From Cytophagales bacterium (GTDB taxonomy: Bacteria; Bacteroidota; Bacteroidia; Cytophagales; Cyclobacteriaceae), in assembly GCA_025359125.1 (NCBI GenBank), contig JANYHI010000063.1, positions 157,125 to 221,124 on the forward strand: a stretch of DNA of 64,000 bases, read 5' to 3'. The position numbers and the translations under genes are program-made. Below are positions 45,910 to 54,837 of this stretch, one piece after another. The notes under the pieces were generated by a model. That model was not told the DNA's origin, did no database searches, and saw only the letters and a program-made list of their open reading frames with translations. Within the stretch, counting starts at the first letter, position 1. Every line of letters begins with the position of its first letter.

Positions 45910-47853
45910 TTAATTAAAATTGATTGATACGCCTACTTTAAAGTTTCTACCAGGCATAGGATAACCTGGCCTAGATTGATATGCTATGTTAAAAATGTTG
46001 TTCAACTCGCCCGTCAGTGTAAATATTGTTCTGCTTATGCGGAAAGGTTTACTCAACCAAAAATTACTGATAATGTATGGCTGCATTGGATAGAAATCCG
46101 AGTTGTCGCTATTTATAAATTGCTTGCCTGTATAAGTATTTACAAGATTGATATGTAACTCCATCCAGATTATACGAGTGGTTATACTTCCTTCATGCTG
46201 CGGGGTTAGCATTAATTGTTTTCCAAGTTCGTTGATGTTGGCATTTTCATAAATGCTCTCGCTAGTTGCTTGTGTAAAGCTATATTGAAAGGAAAGTTCG
46301 AGGCCAACATCGCGAATATTTTTATGGGCAGTGGCTTGTGCTTCTATCCCCCGCGACCAAACTTTTTTAATATTTTGTGGCGACCATATTTGCAATGCAT
46401 TGGGGCTCCATAAAATCCAATTGTCAACATCATTACTAAATACTGCCGTCTTGAATGTTAGCGATTTTCTGGTTGTTGCAAATGGATAATTGAATTGCAA
46501 TCCTACTTCACCTCCAATAGAAATCTCTGGCTTTAAATAAGCGTTGCCCGATGCGCCTGCACCCTTCCAATACAAATCGTTAAATGTTGCGATGCGGTAA
46601 TTCCGCGAAAGCGTATTGTAAATGTGTAAGCCCTTTGCCACGCTAACTTTTGTGGTAATGGTAGGGGCCAGCGGAGTTGTTTGTGTGTTTACCAATTCTT
46701 CGCGCAAAGCGAATGACATCTCCCAGCGAGTGGCCGGTTTAAATTTGAAGGCACTAAAAAATGCTATCCGATTACGTTCGGGTGTTTGCCCAGCAAAGGC
46801 ATCTACCTTGCCTTGCTCCCAGGTGTAATTAATACCACTTGTGAGAGTTGAATTCTTGTCGACCACAAAATTACCTTCGAGATTATTGATAGATGTATTA
46901 AATGTGCTGAGGGAAACTAGATTGCTGGCAGGGTCACTATAGTTTAAATCATGGCGAATAAAAGCGCCCTGATAATTTAGATCAAATTTCTGATGGGTGT
47001 AATTCCATCCGGCCACGGCTCTATAAAAAGTGTTTCGCTCAACCGCCTCCGCCTTTCCAACTATTGAAGTAGGATTGGGTACTTCATAGGTATTGTCTTG
47101 CCACCAAAACTTAAATGTGAATAAATTATTGGCTGAGGGCTGCCAATAGTTTTGATGGAGTATGCCTTTTTGATGTGTTGCCGTGTGTTGCCGTTGCTGT
47201 ATCTGTGTTGGAAAAACATTGTCGTTTAAAAACGTAAAATTATTTTCGGCAACATTTAAAAAAGCTTTTGTAGATGAAATAAACTTCTTTCCGCTCCAAC
47301 TCATGCCAACATCTTGATAGTAACTTCCAAATGAGCCTCCGTTGCTAAACGTTTTTAATTTTAATCCTTCGCCAAACGCTGCTTTGTTATTGAGTAGAAT
47401 GGTGCCACCAATAGAACCATTTCCGTACAAACTCGCTGCCCCACCTGTTTGTATGGAGGCATCATCAATAAACCCAACAGGCACGAGTGACAGATCTAAT
47501 TGTCCAGAGAGTGGACTCAATAAATTAATACCATTCCATAGCACGGCCGTGTGGCTACTTCCTGTTCCCCTGAAAGATGTTGTTGCTAAACCCCCTGGCC
47601 CGTAGCCACGCACATGGCCAAACCCATGCTTGCGCAGCAAGTCAGCTACACTTCCACCCGAAGCCAATGCGCGCGTTAGGCTATCTACCCGAAGCGTGTA
47701 TTTGCTAATAGCATAATTACCCAAGTGACTTTGCTCGATCACCACCTCATGCAAAAGCGTTACAGAATCTTTAGCCTGCTGCGCTATGCTTGTAAGTGAT
47801 GTAAAAACAAAAAGCCACATTCTGCTTGCGCGGAACAACTGCTTTGCCAACAT
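45910..47853 (-). CDS. btuB: TonB-dependent cobalamin receptor
   Basis: The 647-residue outer-membrane receptor has a signal peptide, a plug domain (SVADLLRKHGFGHVRGYGPG, TTSFRGTGSSHTAVLWNGIN, GGAASLYGNGSIGGTILL) and a beta-barrel that ends in a typical C-terminal strand (GRNFKVGVSINFN). No N-terminal carboxypeptidase-like repeat is present. The cobalamin riboswitch directly upstream and the BtuG-like gene downstream identify it as the B12/corrinoid importer. It is the first gene of the long minus-strand cob operon. Confidence 0.92.
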   Translation of the reverse strand: MLAKQLFRASRMWLFVFTSLTSIAQQAKDSVTLLHEVVIEQSHLGNYAISKYTLRVDSLTRALASGGSVADLLRKHGFGHVRGYGPGGLATTSFRGTGSSHTAVLWNGINLLSPLSGQLDLSLVPVGFIDDASIQTGGAASLYGNGSIGGTILLNNKAAFGEGLKLKTFSNGGSFGSYYQDVGMSWSGKKFISSTKAFLNVAENNFTFLNDNVFPTQIQQRQHTATHQKGILHQNYWQPSANNLFTFKFWWQDNTYEVPNPTSIVGKAEAVERNTFYRAVAGWNYTHQKFDLNYQGAFIRHDLNYSDPASNLVSLSTFNTSINNLEGNFVVDKNSTLTSGINYTWEQGKVDAFAGQTPERNRIAFFSAFKFKPATRWEMSFALREELVNTQTTPLAPTITTKVSVAKGLHIYNTLSRNYRIATFNDLYWKGAGASGNAYLKPEISIGGEVGLQFNYPFATTRKSLTFKTAVFSNDVDNWILWSPNALQIWSPQNIKKVWSRGIEAQATAHKNIRDVGLELSFQYSFTQATSESIYENANINELGKQLMLTPQHEGSITTRIIWMELHINLVNTYTGKQFINSDNSDFYPMQPYIISNFWLSKPFRISRTIFTLTGELNNIFNIAYQSRPGYPMPGRNFKVGVSINFN

Positions 47854-47889
47854 CTAATTTTTTTATAAAATAATCAGTTTGCCTACACC

Positions 47890-48085
47890 TTCTTCCCGAG
47901 GCGGTGGCCTTAACAAATGGTATTGGCAGATCTCCTGGCTTCCTTCACTTTTACTGTCTTCTCATGCTTACGTTTACAGTCAGCACAATGACATTCGATT
48001 AGTAAAAGCTCCGCTTACGCGGGATGAAGGTTACAGTAGCGGGTACTGCCCCCGTATTTCACGGGGTTCCCTTTTAATTCTATGA
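47890..48085 (-). promoter_or_regulatory. Cobalamin (adenosylcobalamin-type) riboswitch
   Basis: On the minus strand the leader of btuB reads GGGAACCCCGTGAAATACGG, then GGGCAGTACCCGCTACTGTA (48071 downward) and, about 110 bases later, GGAAGCCAGGAGATCTGCC (47942 to 47924). These are the conserved core blocks of the B12 riboswitch, in the right order and spacing. The following GGCC-ACCGCC-TCGGGAAGAA region before the btuB ATG would be the expression platform. It should shut down btuB and the cob genes when cobalamin is plentiful. Confidence 0.92.
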
Positions 48086-48118
48086 TCGGGTGAAGAACAT
48101 AAAAACCAAATACAAGTG

Positions 48119-48126
48119 CAAACATA
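48119..48126 (-). promoter_or_regulatory. Candidate -7 element for btuB transcript (TATGTTTG)
   Basis: TATGTTTG on the minus strand matches TAnnTTTG. A start about 7 bases on would lie just before the riboswitch. The -33 TTG is not clear. Confidence 0.4.
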
Positions 48127-48148
48127 ATTAATTTTTTAAACTTGCAGT

Positions 48149-49312
48149 ATGATTAAAGATTTTAGACATAAGATTTTAGATTTTAGAATACTGCTGATGG
48201 CGTGTGGCGTATGGCTTGCAGCAAGTACCGTTATCTCCTGCAACGAGAAAAAATCAAAAAGCAAGACAGAGCCTCATTCAATTACGAAATATGCAGAAGG
48301 ATTTCGTGTTACTGAAATAGAGGAAAGTAAATTGGTGGATGTTATCCCATATCAACAAGCCGCCATCACTTATCAATATTTGTTAGTGCCTATGGGGGGA
48401 AAAGTTCCGCAACATTCGGCTACTACACAAGTTATCTTTGTACCTATTAAAAGTATAGTATGTACTTCCACCTCTCACATACCATTACTAGATTATATAA
48501 ATGAAACTAAAAAACTGATAGGCTTCCCTACCACAGACTACATCAGCTCAGAAAAAATGCGTCAGCGAATCGATAGCGGATTTGTAAAAGATCTAGGTAT
48601 CGATAAAGGCATGGACGTAGAAGCGCTTTACAATCTTAAGCCTTCGCTAGTGATGGGTTACACTATTGGAAAAGATTTAGGTCAGTTAAAAAAAATTCAG
48701 GAATTAGGAATACCTGTGGTAATCAATGCAGAGTATTTAGAAAAACATCCGCTTGGTAGGGCAGAATGGATAAAGTTTATGGCACTTTTTTTCGGAAAGG
48801 AAAAAGAAGCAGACTCCGTATTTAGCCAAATCGAAAACGAATATTTATCTACTCTTAAATCTGCCGCTGGCTCAACTTCAACTACTACTGTAATGACAGG
48901 TGTTTTATATGGCGATGCATGGTTTATGCCGGGAGGTAAAAATTATGCAGCCAAATTTTTAAAAGATGCTGGTTGTAATTATCTGTGGGCATCTGACACC
49001 ACCAGTGGATTTTTACAAGTAAGTTTTGAAAATGTCTTTACCAAAGCCAAGCAAGCTGACTTGTGGATTGGCGTGGGAACTTTTAAAACGCTGGCCGAAA
49101 TGAAAGCAAGTGAAGAGCGCTATGCATTATTCAAACCATTTACTGATAAGCAAATTTATACCTCCAACGCCCGACAAGGAGCAAAGGGCGGTAGCGAATT
49201 TTTAGAACTCGGCTACCTGCGCCCTGATTTGATTTTAAAAGATTTAGTTAAGATTGCTCACCCAGAGCTGCTACCTAATTATGAATTGTATTTTCATAAG
49301 AGGTTGGAGTAG
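48149..49312 (+). CDS. Periplasmic-binding lipoprotein of the BtuF/FepB type
   Basis: The 387-residue product has an N-terminal hydrophobic stretch and lipobox-like ASTVISCNEKK, then two lobes of a class III substrate-binding protein (IVCTSTSHIPLLDYINETKK, LKPSLVMGYTIGKDLGQLKK, LGIPVVINAEYLEKHPLGRA). It is divergent from btuB across the riboswitch region, so a vitamin B12 or iron-chelate binder feeding an ABC importer is likely. The permease and ATPase are not adjacent. The first dozen codons come from an A/T-rich TTTTAGA-type repeat, so the true start may be the later ATG near 48197. Confidence 0.78.
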   Translation: MIKDFRHKILDFRILLMACGVWLAASTVISCNEKKSKSKTEPHSITKYAEGFRVTEIEESKLVDVIPYQQAAITYQYLLVPMGGKVPQHSATTQVIFVPIKSIVCTSTSHIPLLDYINETKKLIGFPTTDYISSEKMRQRIDSGFVKDLGIDKGMDVEALYNLKPSLVMGYTIGKDLGQLKKIQELGIPVVINAEYLEKHPLGRAEWIKFMALFFGKEKEADSVFSQIENEYLSTLKSAAGSTSTTTVMTGVLYGDAWFMPGGKNYAAKFLKDAGCNYLWASDTTSGFLQVSFENVFTKAKQADLWIGVGTFKTLAEMKASEERYALFKPFTDKQIYTSNARQGAKGGSEFLELGYLRPDLILKDLVKIAHPELLPNYELYFHKRLE

Positions 49313-49380
49313 GTTATCGGTTAATCGTTATTGGCTCAGTTACCACTCAATCTAATAACGAGTAAATAATAACTGACAAC

Positions 49381-50112
49381 TTAATTCAACTGCTTTCTCA
49401 AATACACATTTCCATACTTTGATTCGAAAGCGTAACGTGCGCCAACGCCTGGCTTGATAGAAACCTCGGTATGAAAATCTTCAACTTTACCTCCGGTAAT
49501 TTTAGTGTCTAAGTTAGAATAGATTTGTCCGTAGTCAGTTTCGGCCGTCAGTTCGCCCACTGCCTTCTCGTTCAATGAAGCATCAACCCCTCCATAGGTT
49601 GCATCTACCACAATAGGTCCCACAAAATCCCTCACCTCTACCATTCCATATACAGATTCTACTTTTGTGTTGATGTTTTTAGGAACTTTAATTTCCAATG
49701 TAATATCGATGTCCACTCCTTCCGACATCCAGTTATTTTTATCGTGGTAATCTGATTTATATTTTCGCCATTCTGATTTATCTTTGAATACCATTCTCTT
49801 CCCGTCTTTCATCATTGTAATTCTATGGGGAAGGTTTTTCATATCCTTAATTTGCGAAGAAATAGAAATTCTATCATCGGCAATAGAAGAGTCCAAAATA
49901 AAAGCATCGTCATTTTCTCCTCCGTTAATGCTTACGCTTCCTTGGATTGAAATTTCATTTTTATCCCACGTACTAACGCGGATTATATTCGGATAATCAA
50001 AACGCATAACGATATGCTGATTTGGCTTTACTAGAATGGCCTTGTTGATTGAAGTTTGGGCTACACTGTTTGTTGTAGCCCAAATCATCGAAGCAAATAC
50101 TATCGCTCTCAT
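49381..50112 (-). CDS. Secreted DUF4097-like beta-helix protein (second of pair)
   Basis: A signal peptide (MRAIVFASMIWATTNSVAQ) is followed by a repetitive beta-strand region (VPKNINTKVESVYGMVEVRD, VVDATYGGVDASLNEKAVGE, LTAETDYGQIYSNLDTKITG), the pattern of DUF4097-type putative adhesin domains. The ATG overlaps the stop of the preceding gene as ATGA, so both are translated together. It belongs to the ECF sigma operon. Function unknown; envelope-stress cargo is inferred. Confidence 0.7.
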   Translation of the reverse strand: MRAIVFASMIWATTNSVAQTSINKAILVKPNQHIVMRFDYPNIIRVSTWDKNEISIQGSVSINGGENDDAFILDSSIADDRISISSQIKDMKNLPHRITMMKDGKRMVFKDKSEWRKYKSDYHDKNNWMSEGVDIDITLEIKVPKNINTKVESVYGMVEVRDFVGPIVVDATYGGVDASLNEKAVGELTAETDYGQIYSNLDTKITGGKVEDFHTEVSIKPGVGARYAFESKYGNVYLRKQLN

Positions 50113-50879
50113 TTTTTTCTTAAGTAAACCTTACCGTAATCCGAACGAATGTCCACGCTCATGCCTCCTCCATTTACTTTCCCATTCACACGATCGCTAT
50201 AGCGAACCATGTCACCATCCTTATCAATTTCAATTTTAAATTCGGGTGCCACTAAAATTTCGCCATAAGAAGTTACAAGTTTTAGATTCGCTTTAATTGC
50301 TGCGGGTAGCGTAACATCTGCATATCCATAAACAGAAACCAATGAAAGCGGGCCTTTTACATTTGGACTAAATACAGCTTCGATATGTCCGTAGATTGCT
50401 TTCGCTGTAATAGGCCCAGTTACGTTCTCAAATTCAAGACTGTTGTAATGTGAGGATGCTTCAATTTCATTTTCAAGATTTTTGAAGATTGCATCACCAC
50501 CATATTGAGAGGAGTATTCATAAGAAACAATCACACCCTTTGGCACTAATATTTTTATTTCTGGCGAGTTCATTTTCTTTAACTGGTTGACTTCAATCAC
50601 ATTTCCCTTATCAGTTACATTAATACCAAGCCCTGTGTTGTCTTCTAACCCCAATCCGTTGATCGCACGCAAGCCTTTCGAACGATTATCTTCATCCCGA
50701 TCGTCATCATCTTTATCACGAGAGGTAAAAATAATTTCATTGCCCGCATGGCCTTCCACCGTTACATTGCCCAAATGTATTTCTATGCGGCCGCTATTTT
50801 TTGCTAGTTTAAATTCTTGTGCTGCTGCTACACTAATGATGGCAACCAACACTCCAATAATCATAATTAACTTTTTCAT
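50109..50879 (-). CDS. Secreted DUF4097-like beta-helix protein (first of pair)
   Basis: A 256-residue protein with a signal peptide (MKKLIMIIGVLVAIISVAAAQ) and repeated beta segments (EIEASSHYNSLEFENVTGPI, TAKAIYGHIEAVFSPNVKGP, NLKLVTSYGEILVAPEFKIE) like DUF4097 proteins. A highly acidic stretch (SRDKDDDDRDEDNRSKG) sits near residue 55 and may bind cations. It follows the anti-sigma gene by 27 bases and precedes a paralogue. Confidence 0.7.
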   Translation of the reverse strand: MKKLIMIIGVLVAIISVAAAQEFKLAKNSGRIEIHLGNVTVEGHAGNEIIFTSRDKDDDDRDEDNRSKGLRAINGLGLEDNTGLGINVTDKGNVIEVNQLKKMNSPEIKILVPKGVIVSYEYSSQYGGDAIFKNLENEIEASSHYNSLEFENVTGPITAKAIYGHIEAVFSPNVKGPLSLVSVYGYADVTLPAAIKANLKLVTSYGEILVAPEFKIEIDKDGDMVRYSDRVNGKVNGGGMSVDIRSDYGKVYLRKK

Positions 50880-50906
50880 AATTCGTATTTTATAATTCTT
50901 TAAATT

Positions 50907-51680
50907 TTAAGATAATTTTAAAATGCCCGCATGTGCTTCGTCTTTAACTGCGGGCAACAATCCTTTCTCTTTCGTCATTCGTTCCAATTCTTTTACAACA
51001 GATTTCTCTTTCATTTTTACGAGTAGTTGTATGAGAGAAATTTGCACTACCGGATCTTTTTGCTTAGCCAAAGATTGTATCAAAGCTGCCCGCACATGCG
51101 CCTGATGTAAAAATTTACTAAGTGCTTCCAGTGCGGCCAATCTCACATTCGTGTTGCTATCTTCATTCATAGTCTTCACTAAAGCATTTACAATTTCATC
51201 ATCTGCACTTGGCATTTGATACGCTACTGTAACGGCCAACATTCGCTGACTGGCTGATTGTTGATTAGTTAACATAGCCATCATAGCATATTTGGTAGAG
51301 TCCATCTCTTGGCGAAGGCGCACAATTTCTTGGTGCCGAATATTATTTTTATTAATCCAATATCCAATACTCACCCCAACCATAACTAAGGCTACCCCAG
51401 CCGCAATTCGCAACATCATTGGCTGAAAGAAAACTTGCTTGTTCGATTTACTACTTTCAATTTCTTGTTGAAGAGCATTTTTAAAAGTGGTACGAAGTTT
51501 TGCTGTAGGTTTAATTTCGGCTTGATTGTCGAGCTCACGAATCACTGTTGTCAATTGCTTGTATAACTTCAGTACATCACTATTGACTTTTAATTCTGTC
51601 TCCACAACAAGGCGATCACCTTCGGTCAACTTTCCATCGATGTAGTCAATCAATAAACTATTCCATTTTTCGTTTTCCAT
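50907..51680 (-). CDS. Anti-sigma factor with C-terminal HEAT-like repeats
   Basis: The first ~80 residues (WNSLLIDYIDGKLTEGDRLV) form an anti-sigma-like cytoplasmic domain without the zinc HxxxCxxC motif. One membrane helix follows (MLRIAAGVALVMVGVSIGYW, about residues 88-108). The periplasmic part consists of HEAT-like helical pairs (DDEIVNALVKTMNEDSNTNV, VRLAALEALSKFLHQAHVRA, PVVQISLIQLLVKMKEKSVV). It begins 4 bases after the ECF sigma gene, its evident partner. The HEAT domain is a plausible periplasmic signal receiver. Confidence 0.78.
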   Translation of the reverse strand: MENEKWNSLLIDYIDGKLTEGDRLVVETELKVNSDVLKLYKQLTTVIRELDNQAEIKPTAKLRTTFKNALQQEIESSKSNKQVFFQPMMLRIAAGVALVMVGVSIGYWINKNNIRHQEIVRLRQEMDSTKYAMMAMLTNQQSASQRMLAVTVAYQMPSADDEIVNALVKTMNEDSNTNVRLAALEALSKFLHQAHVRAALIQSLAKQKDPVVQISLIQLLVKMKEKSVVKELERMTKEKGLLPAVKDEAHAGILKLS

Positions 51681-51684
51681 AACC

Positions 51685-52245
51685 TCAACCTTTTTCTAAT
51701 TCAAAATAATGTTCTCTCAATTTCCCAATCGCACGATGCACTTTTACTTTAATGTTAGCCACTGAAGTATTCATAATAAGTGCTACCTCTTCATACTTCA
51801 TGTGCTGAAACCGAGTAAGAACCAAGAGCTCTTGCTGCTCTTGATCTAACCGGGCCATGGACCGATGGAGCAACTCTTCACGCTCATCTTGCAAACCGCT
51901 CTCGTCTGACTCTGGCATACTATCCTCAATTTTTTGCAGATCCGTAAATCCTTTCCATTTATTTTTATTGGATTGATAATGATCAGAAAAAACATTGCGC
52001 GCCATTTGATAAATCCAAGGCATAAATTTGTTGCCTTCGCGATAGCTACTTCTGTACTTTATCAACCGTAAAAAAACATTTTGAGTGAGGTCTTCCGCTA
52101 CCGGGCGGTCGGCAGTCAAACGAACCAAAAAGTTAAAAATTCTAAGATGGTACCGATCAAACAACACAGAGACTTGTTGAAGATTACCGCCTTTCACGGC
52201 CTCCATTACTTGTTCATCGGTTAGAAACACGTCAGCTATTTTCAA
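51685..52245 (-). CDS. ECF RNA polymerase sigma factor
   Basis: A 186-residue sigma-70 family factor with region 2 (FNFLVRLTADRPVAEDLTQN, VFLRLIKYRSSYREGNKFMP, WIYQMARNVFSDHY) and region 4 (RLDQEQQELLVLTRFQHMKY, EEVALIMNTSVANIKVKVHR). It directs transcription of a small regulon, normally including its own operon. The anti-sigma and two DUF4097 genes follow at once. It is divergent from the Dabb gene. Confidence 0.93.
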   Translation of the reverse strand: MKIADVFLTDEQVMEAVKGGNLQQVSVLFDRYHLRIFNFLVRLTADRPVAEDLTQNVFLRLIKYRSSYREGNKFMPWIYQMARNVFSDHYQSNKNKWKGFTDLQKIEDSMPESDESGLQDEREELLHRSMARLDQEQQELLVLTRFQHMKYEEVALIMNTSVANIKVKVHRAIGKLREHYFELEKG

Positions 52246-52326
52246 TTTTCAGCTTATTTACAGGCATAATTATAAAAGGTTACAATAGAAAAGAGGATTT
52301 ATGATTCAAAGAAACTAATTTAGAAT

Positions 52327-52716
52327 ATGGCAACAAGAAGAAAGTTTTTAATAACCTCTACTATGGCTCTCGCAAGCGCTCCGCTTCTGGCTAAATCTTT
52401 AGAAAAAAAACAATTGGTTCACCATGTTTTCTTTTGGCTTAAGAACCCGGAAAGCAAAGAAGACTTTGCAAAGCTCGTAGAAGGCATTACCTCATTAAAG
52501 AAAATTGAAAAAATAAAGGGCATACAAATTGGGAAACCTGCCAACACACCAAAGCGAGATATAGTGGATAGCTCGTACAGTCTTTCGTTGCTATTAAAAT
52601 TTGATACTGTAGAGGGGCATGATTCTTATCAGGTAGACCCAATTCATAAAAAATTTTTTGAACAATACTCTCACCTATGGGGTAAGGTTCAGATTTATGA
52701 TGCCATGGATATTTAA
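52327..52716 (+). CDS. Dabb (stress-responsive A/B barrel) protein with Tat-like signal
   Basis: A 129-residue protein. The N-terminus MATRRKFLITSTMALASAPLL carries a twin-arginine motif and hydrophobic stretch, so export through Tat is likely. The rest (LVHHVFFWLKNPESKEDFAK, then IQIGKPANTPKRDIVDSSYS, and YQVDPIHKKFFEQYSHLWGK) is a Dabb ferredoxin-like barrel. Family members form dimers of unknown catalytic role. Confidence 0.82.
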   Translation: MATRRKFLITSTMALASAPLLAKSLEKKQLVHHVFFWLKNPESKEDFAKLVEGITSLKKIEKIKGIQIGKPANTPKRDIVDSSYSLSLLLKFDTVEGHDSYQVDPIHKKFFEQYSHLWGKVQIYDAMDI

Positions 52717-52835
52717 GAACAAATTTTACTCTACTGGACTTACTCGGAGCATATTTATAGCCACAGATTTGCCTTTTAATAATTCGTGAAATCTGAGTAG
52801 CTGCAGCTGTTAAAAATGTATTTGCGTAACCCCAG

Positions 52836-53567
52836 TTACTTTACCTGAATGTTAGTATTCTCGATTTTGCTAAGCTCTTTTAGCTGATTGTTTTTATAAA
52901 GAGATTCTAACTCTTCGAGTTTCTCTTTCCCCGCTGGAGTATAGTTTATATAATCTGAAAACAAAACGCCATTTACTTTTCGCTGATTATAAGCTTTGCG
53001 TAGGCGATATCCTATACCATCATCTTCCTCATATGAATATGAAATAAATCCAATCGTAAAATCTGATTTATTAATCCAGTAATTAAAAACATCCTGATAA
53101 TCTTCTCCTCCGCCCTCTTGCTTGAACGTTACTTCAATCTTATAATATTCCTTTCCATCCATTTTCGATTCGCCCAAAAATTTCTTTTTAACAGAAGAGT
53201 CGTTCAACCCGTAAGGCAACAAAGCAAAGTAAATAACTGAATTAACCGATGACGTATATTTTACAGCCATCGAGTCAGCCACCTGCACTGTTGTATCATT
53301 TATTTTTCGATTGAAGCCATCATTACTTAAAAAATCATGAATTGTTTGACTGGAATCCTTATTATTTTTAAAAATTCGTTCATACAAATATTTTCCGCCA
53401 TCTCTGGTAGACACATAGTGTTTGCCACGAAAATCAAACTCAATGGTCGAATGTAAATATTTTTCACCTCCAGCAACTTCAATTGCTTTATCAATAATTG
53501 GCTGAGGATCATTTTTGCTACACGCTGAAATAATGATCACTACTAAAATAAAAAGTTTGAATTGCAT
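52836..53567 (-). CDS. DUF6503-like lipoprotein
   Basis: The start at 53567 (MQFKLFILVVIIISACSKNDP) gives a lipoprotein signal with the modified Cys in SACSK; a longer frame overlaps the upstream gene. The mature protein (IIDKAIEVAGGEKYLHSTIE, FDFRGKHYVSTRDGGKYLYE, then LLPYGLNDSSVKKKFLGESK) resembles Bacteroidota DUF6503 lipoproteins of about 240 residues. It starts 4 bases after the arginase-family stop on the same strand. Function unknown. Confidence 0.65.
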   Translation of the reverse strand: MQFKLFILVVIIISACSKNDPQPIIDKAIEVAGGEKYLHSTIEFDFRGKHYVSTRDGGKYLYERIFKNNKDSSQTIHDFLSNDGFNRKINDTTVQVADSMAVKYTSSVNSVIYFALLPYGLNDSSVKKKFLGESKMDGKEYYKIEVTFKQEGGGEDYQDVFNYWINKSDFTIGFISYSYEEDDGIGYRLRKAYNQRKVNGVLFSDYINYTPAGKEKLEELESLYKNNQLKELSKIENTNIQVK

Positions 53568-53571
53568 AACA

Positions 53572-54753
53572 TTAAATAATTTTTGCCAAAGCACTGATGT
53601 ATCGCTCGGGTAATTCTCCTTTGGTGGCCATTTGATAATCTGCATAGCTACACGGAACCATCGTGCTTCTCATATAACGTGCACCGGGCCGATGATAAGT
53701 AATTTCCATCCACCACTTTTCAGTTACTTTACTTTTAAAAAAAGTAATTGTTTCTGGTTCGGTAGGCATTGATACCACATATTTTAAAAAATCGTTACTC
53801 TTAAAACTCGATTCACCTTTGCGGTGATAGAAGCCTTCAATAAAATACCAGATCATGGTGGCTACTACCGAAGCTGTTTTTTTATGAGCATCGTCAAAGG
53901 CCGGATTATATTCATAAAATCCTGCCGAGCTTAGTTTCTCATTCATACCCGCATACCAACAAAGTTGGCAAGCCTCCTCTCCTGTCAAACCAAATGGTTG
54001 AGCATTTGCATTACCTGGCGCATCTGTTGACTTTATTGCGGTGATATCAAACGAAAGCAAGTCAGCATTTCTAATGGCTGGTTCCATCTCTGCCAAGTTG
54101 GTTCGTATCTGCCCAATTCTAAAAGCTTCGAAATATAATTTTTCTAAAATGGCTGTCGACATTGGGTCGATCAAATAAGTCTGATGTGCCAAATGTGTGT
54201 AGCTCAACAAATAGTTAGGCTCATGCAATAATATTTTATGGATATGCTGCTTGGACGCAGGGTGCTCTTTGCCTGCCTGTTCGGCAGATAAGCCATCTTC
54301 CAAATCTAAAAAAGCATCTACATTTAAAAGGCTAATTAATTTTTCCATCTCCTCGTATCCACGATACTGTCCGTAATCCAAATCGTGCGAGCCACCTAAA
54401 AGAATAGGCATGATATTGTTTTCTAACAAAATGCGACACACTTCGCTGATGCGTACATTCGTTTCGTCTAAATCAATACCTACATTCAAATTTCCTAAAT
54501 CAAGAATGCGATAATTGCCTGTGCCCTTTTTTAAGGGATATAATTTTTTTCTGATTTCATCAGGGCCTTTCGCACAACCTTTATTAGAATTAGTGCCTCT
54601 CTCTTCCTTTATTCCAAAAATTGCAATTTGTGCACCCGCCAGTTCAGGCATTTTTTCAGCATATACTTTTATACTTTTAAAAAAGGAATTGGCTGGGTAA
54701 CTCTCACTATAAATAGATTCAGGAACAGGAGAAAAGAGAATGGTTAAGTCCAT
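53572..54753 (-). CDS. Arginase/formiminoglutamase-family protein with one metal site missing
   Basis: The 393-residue protein has the ureohydrolase core: LLGGSHDLDYGQ (His123), NVDAFLDLED (Asp146, Phe148, Asp150) and LLSFDITAIKSTDAPG (Asp236, Thr238). By alignment with arginase, His123, Asp146, Asp150 and Asp236 preserve the MnA ligands, while the two ligands unique to MnB, the His of DxHxD and the second Asp of DxD, are Phe148 and Thr238. It may bind a single metal, have changed chemistry or be non-catalytic. It is followed by a lipoprotein gene and preceded by a terminator. Confidence 0.78.
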   Translation of the reverse strand: MDLTILFSPVPESIYSESYPANSFFKSIKVYAEKMPELAGAQIAIFGIKEERGTNSNKGCAKGPDEIRKKLYPLKKGTGNYRILDLGNLNVGIDLDETNVRISEVCRILLENNIMPILLGGSHDLDYGQYRGYEEMEKLISLLNVDAFLDLEDGLSAEQAGKEHPASKQHIHKILLHEPNYLLSYTHLAHQTYLIDPMSTAILEKLYFEAFRIGQIRTNLAEMEPAIRNADLLSFDITAIKSTDAPGNANAQPFGLTGEEACQLCWYAGMNEKLSSAGFYEYNPAFDDAHKKTASVVATMIWYFIEGFYHRKGESSFKSNDFLKYVVSMPTEPETITFFKSKVTEKWWMEITYHRPGARYMRSTMVPCSYADYQMATKGELPERYISALAKII

Positions 54754-54782
54754 GGTTGGTTTTCTATAAAACGAAATTAAAC

Positions 54783-54814
54783 AAAAAGCCCCTGATAAAT
54801 GTAGGGGCTTTTTT
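54783..54814 (-). terminator. Intrinsic terminator after nqrF
   Basis: AAGCCCCT...AGGGGCTT, an 8-base perfect stem with a 9-base loop. On the minus strand it is followed by a T-run (plus-strand A-run). It separates nqrF from the arginase-family gene. The plus-strand T-run would also allow termination in the other direction. Confidence 0.88.
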
Positions 54815-54837
54815 GATTGAGAAAATCATCTTAGAAT

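Noticed and set aside
47879..48085. 68-codon plus-strand frame opposite the cobalamin riboswitch
   Set aside because: The conserved RNA blocks explain the sequence; the frame is a by-product.
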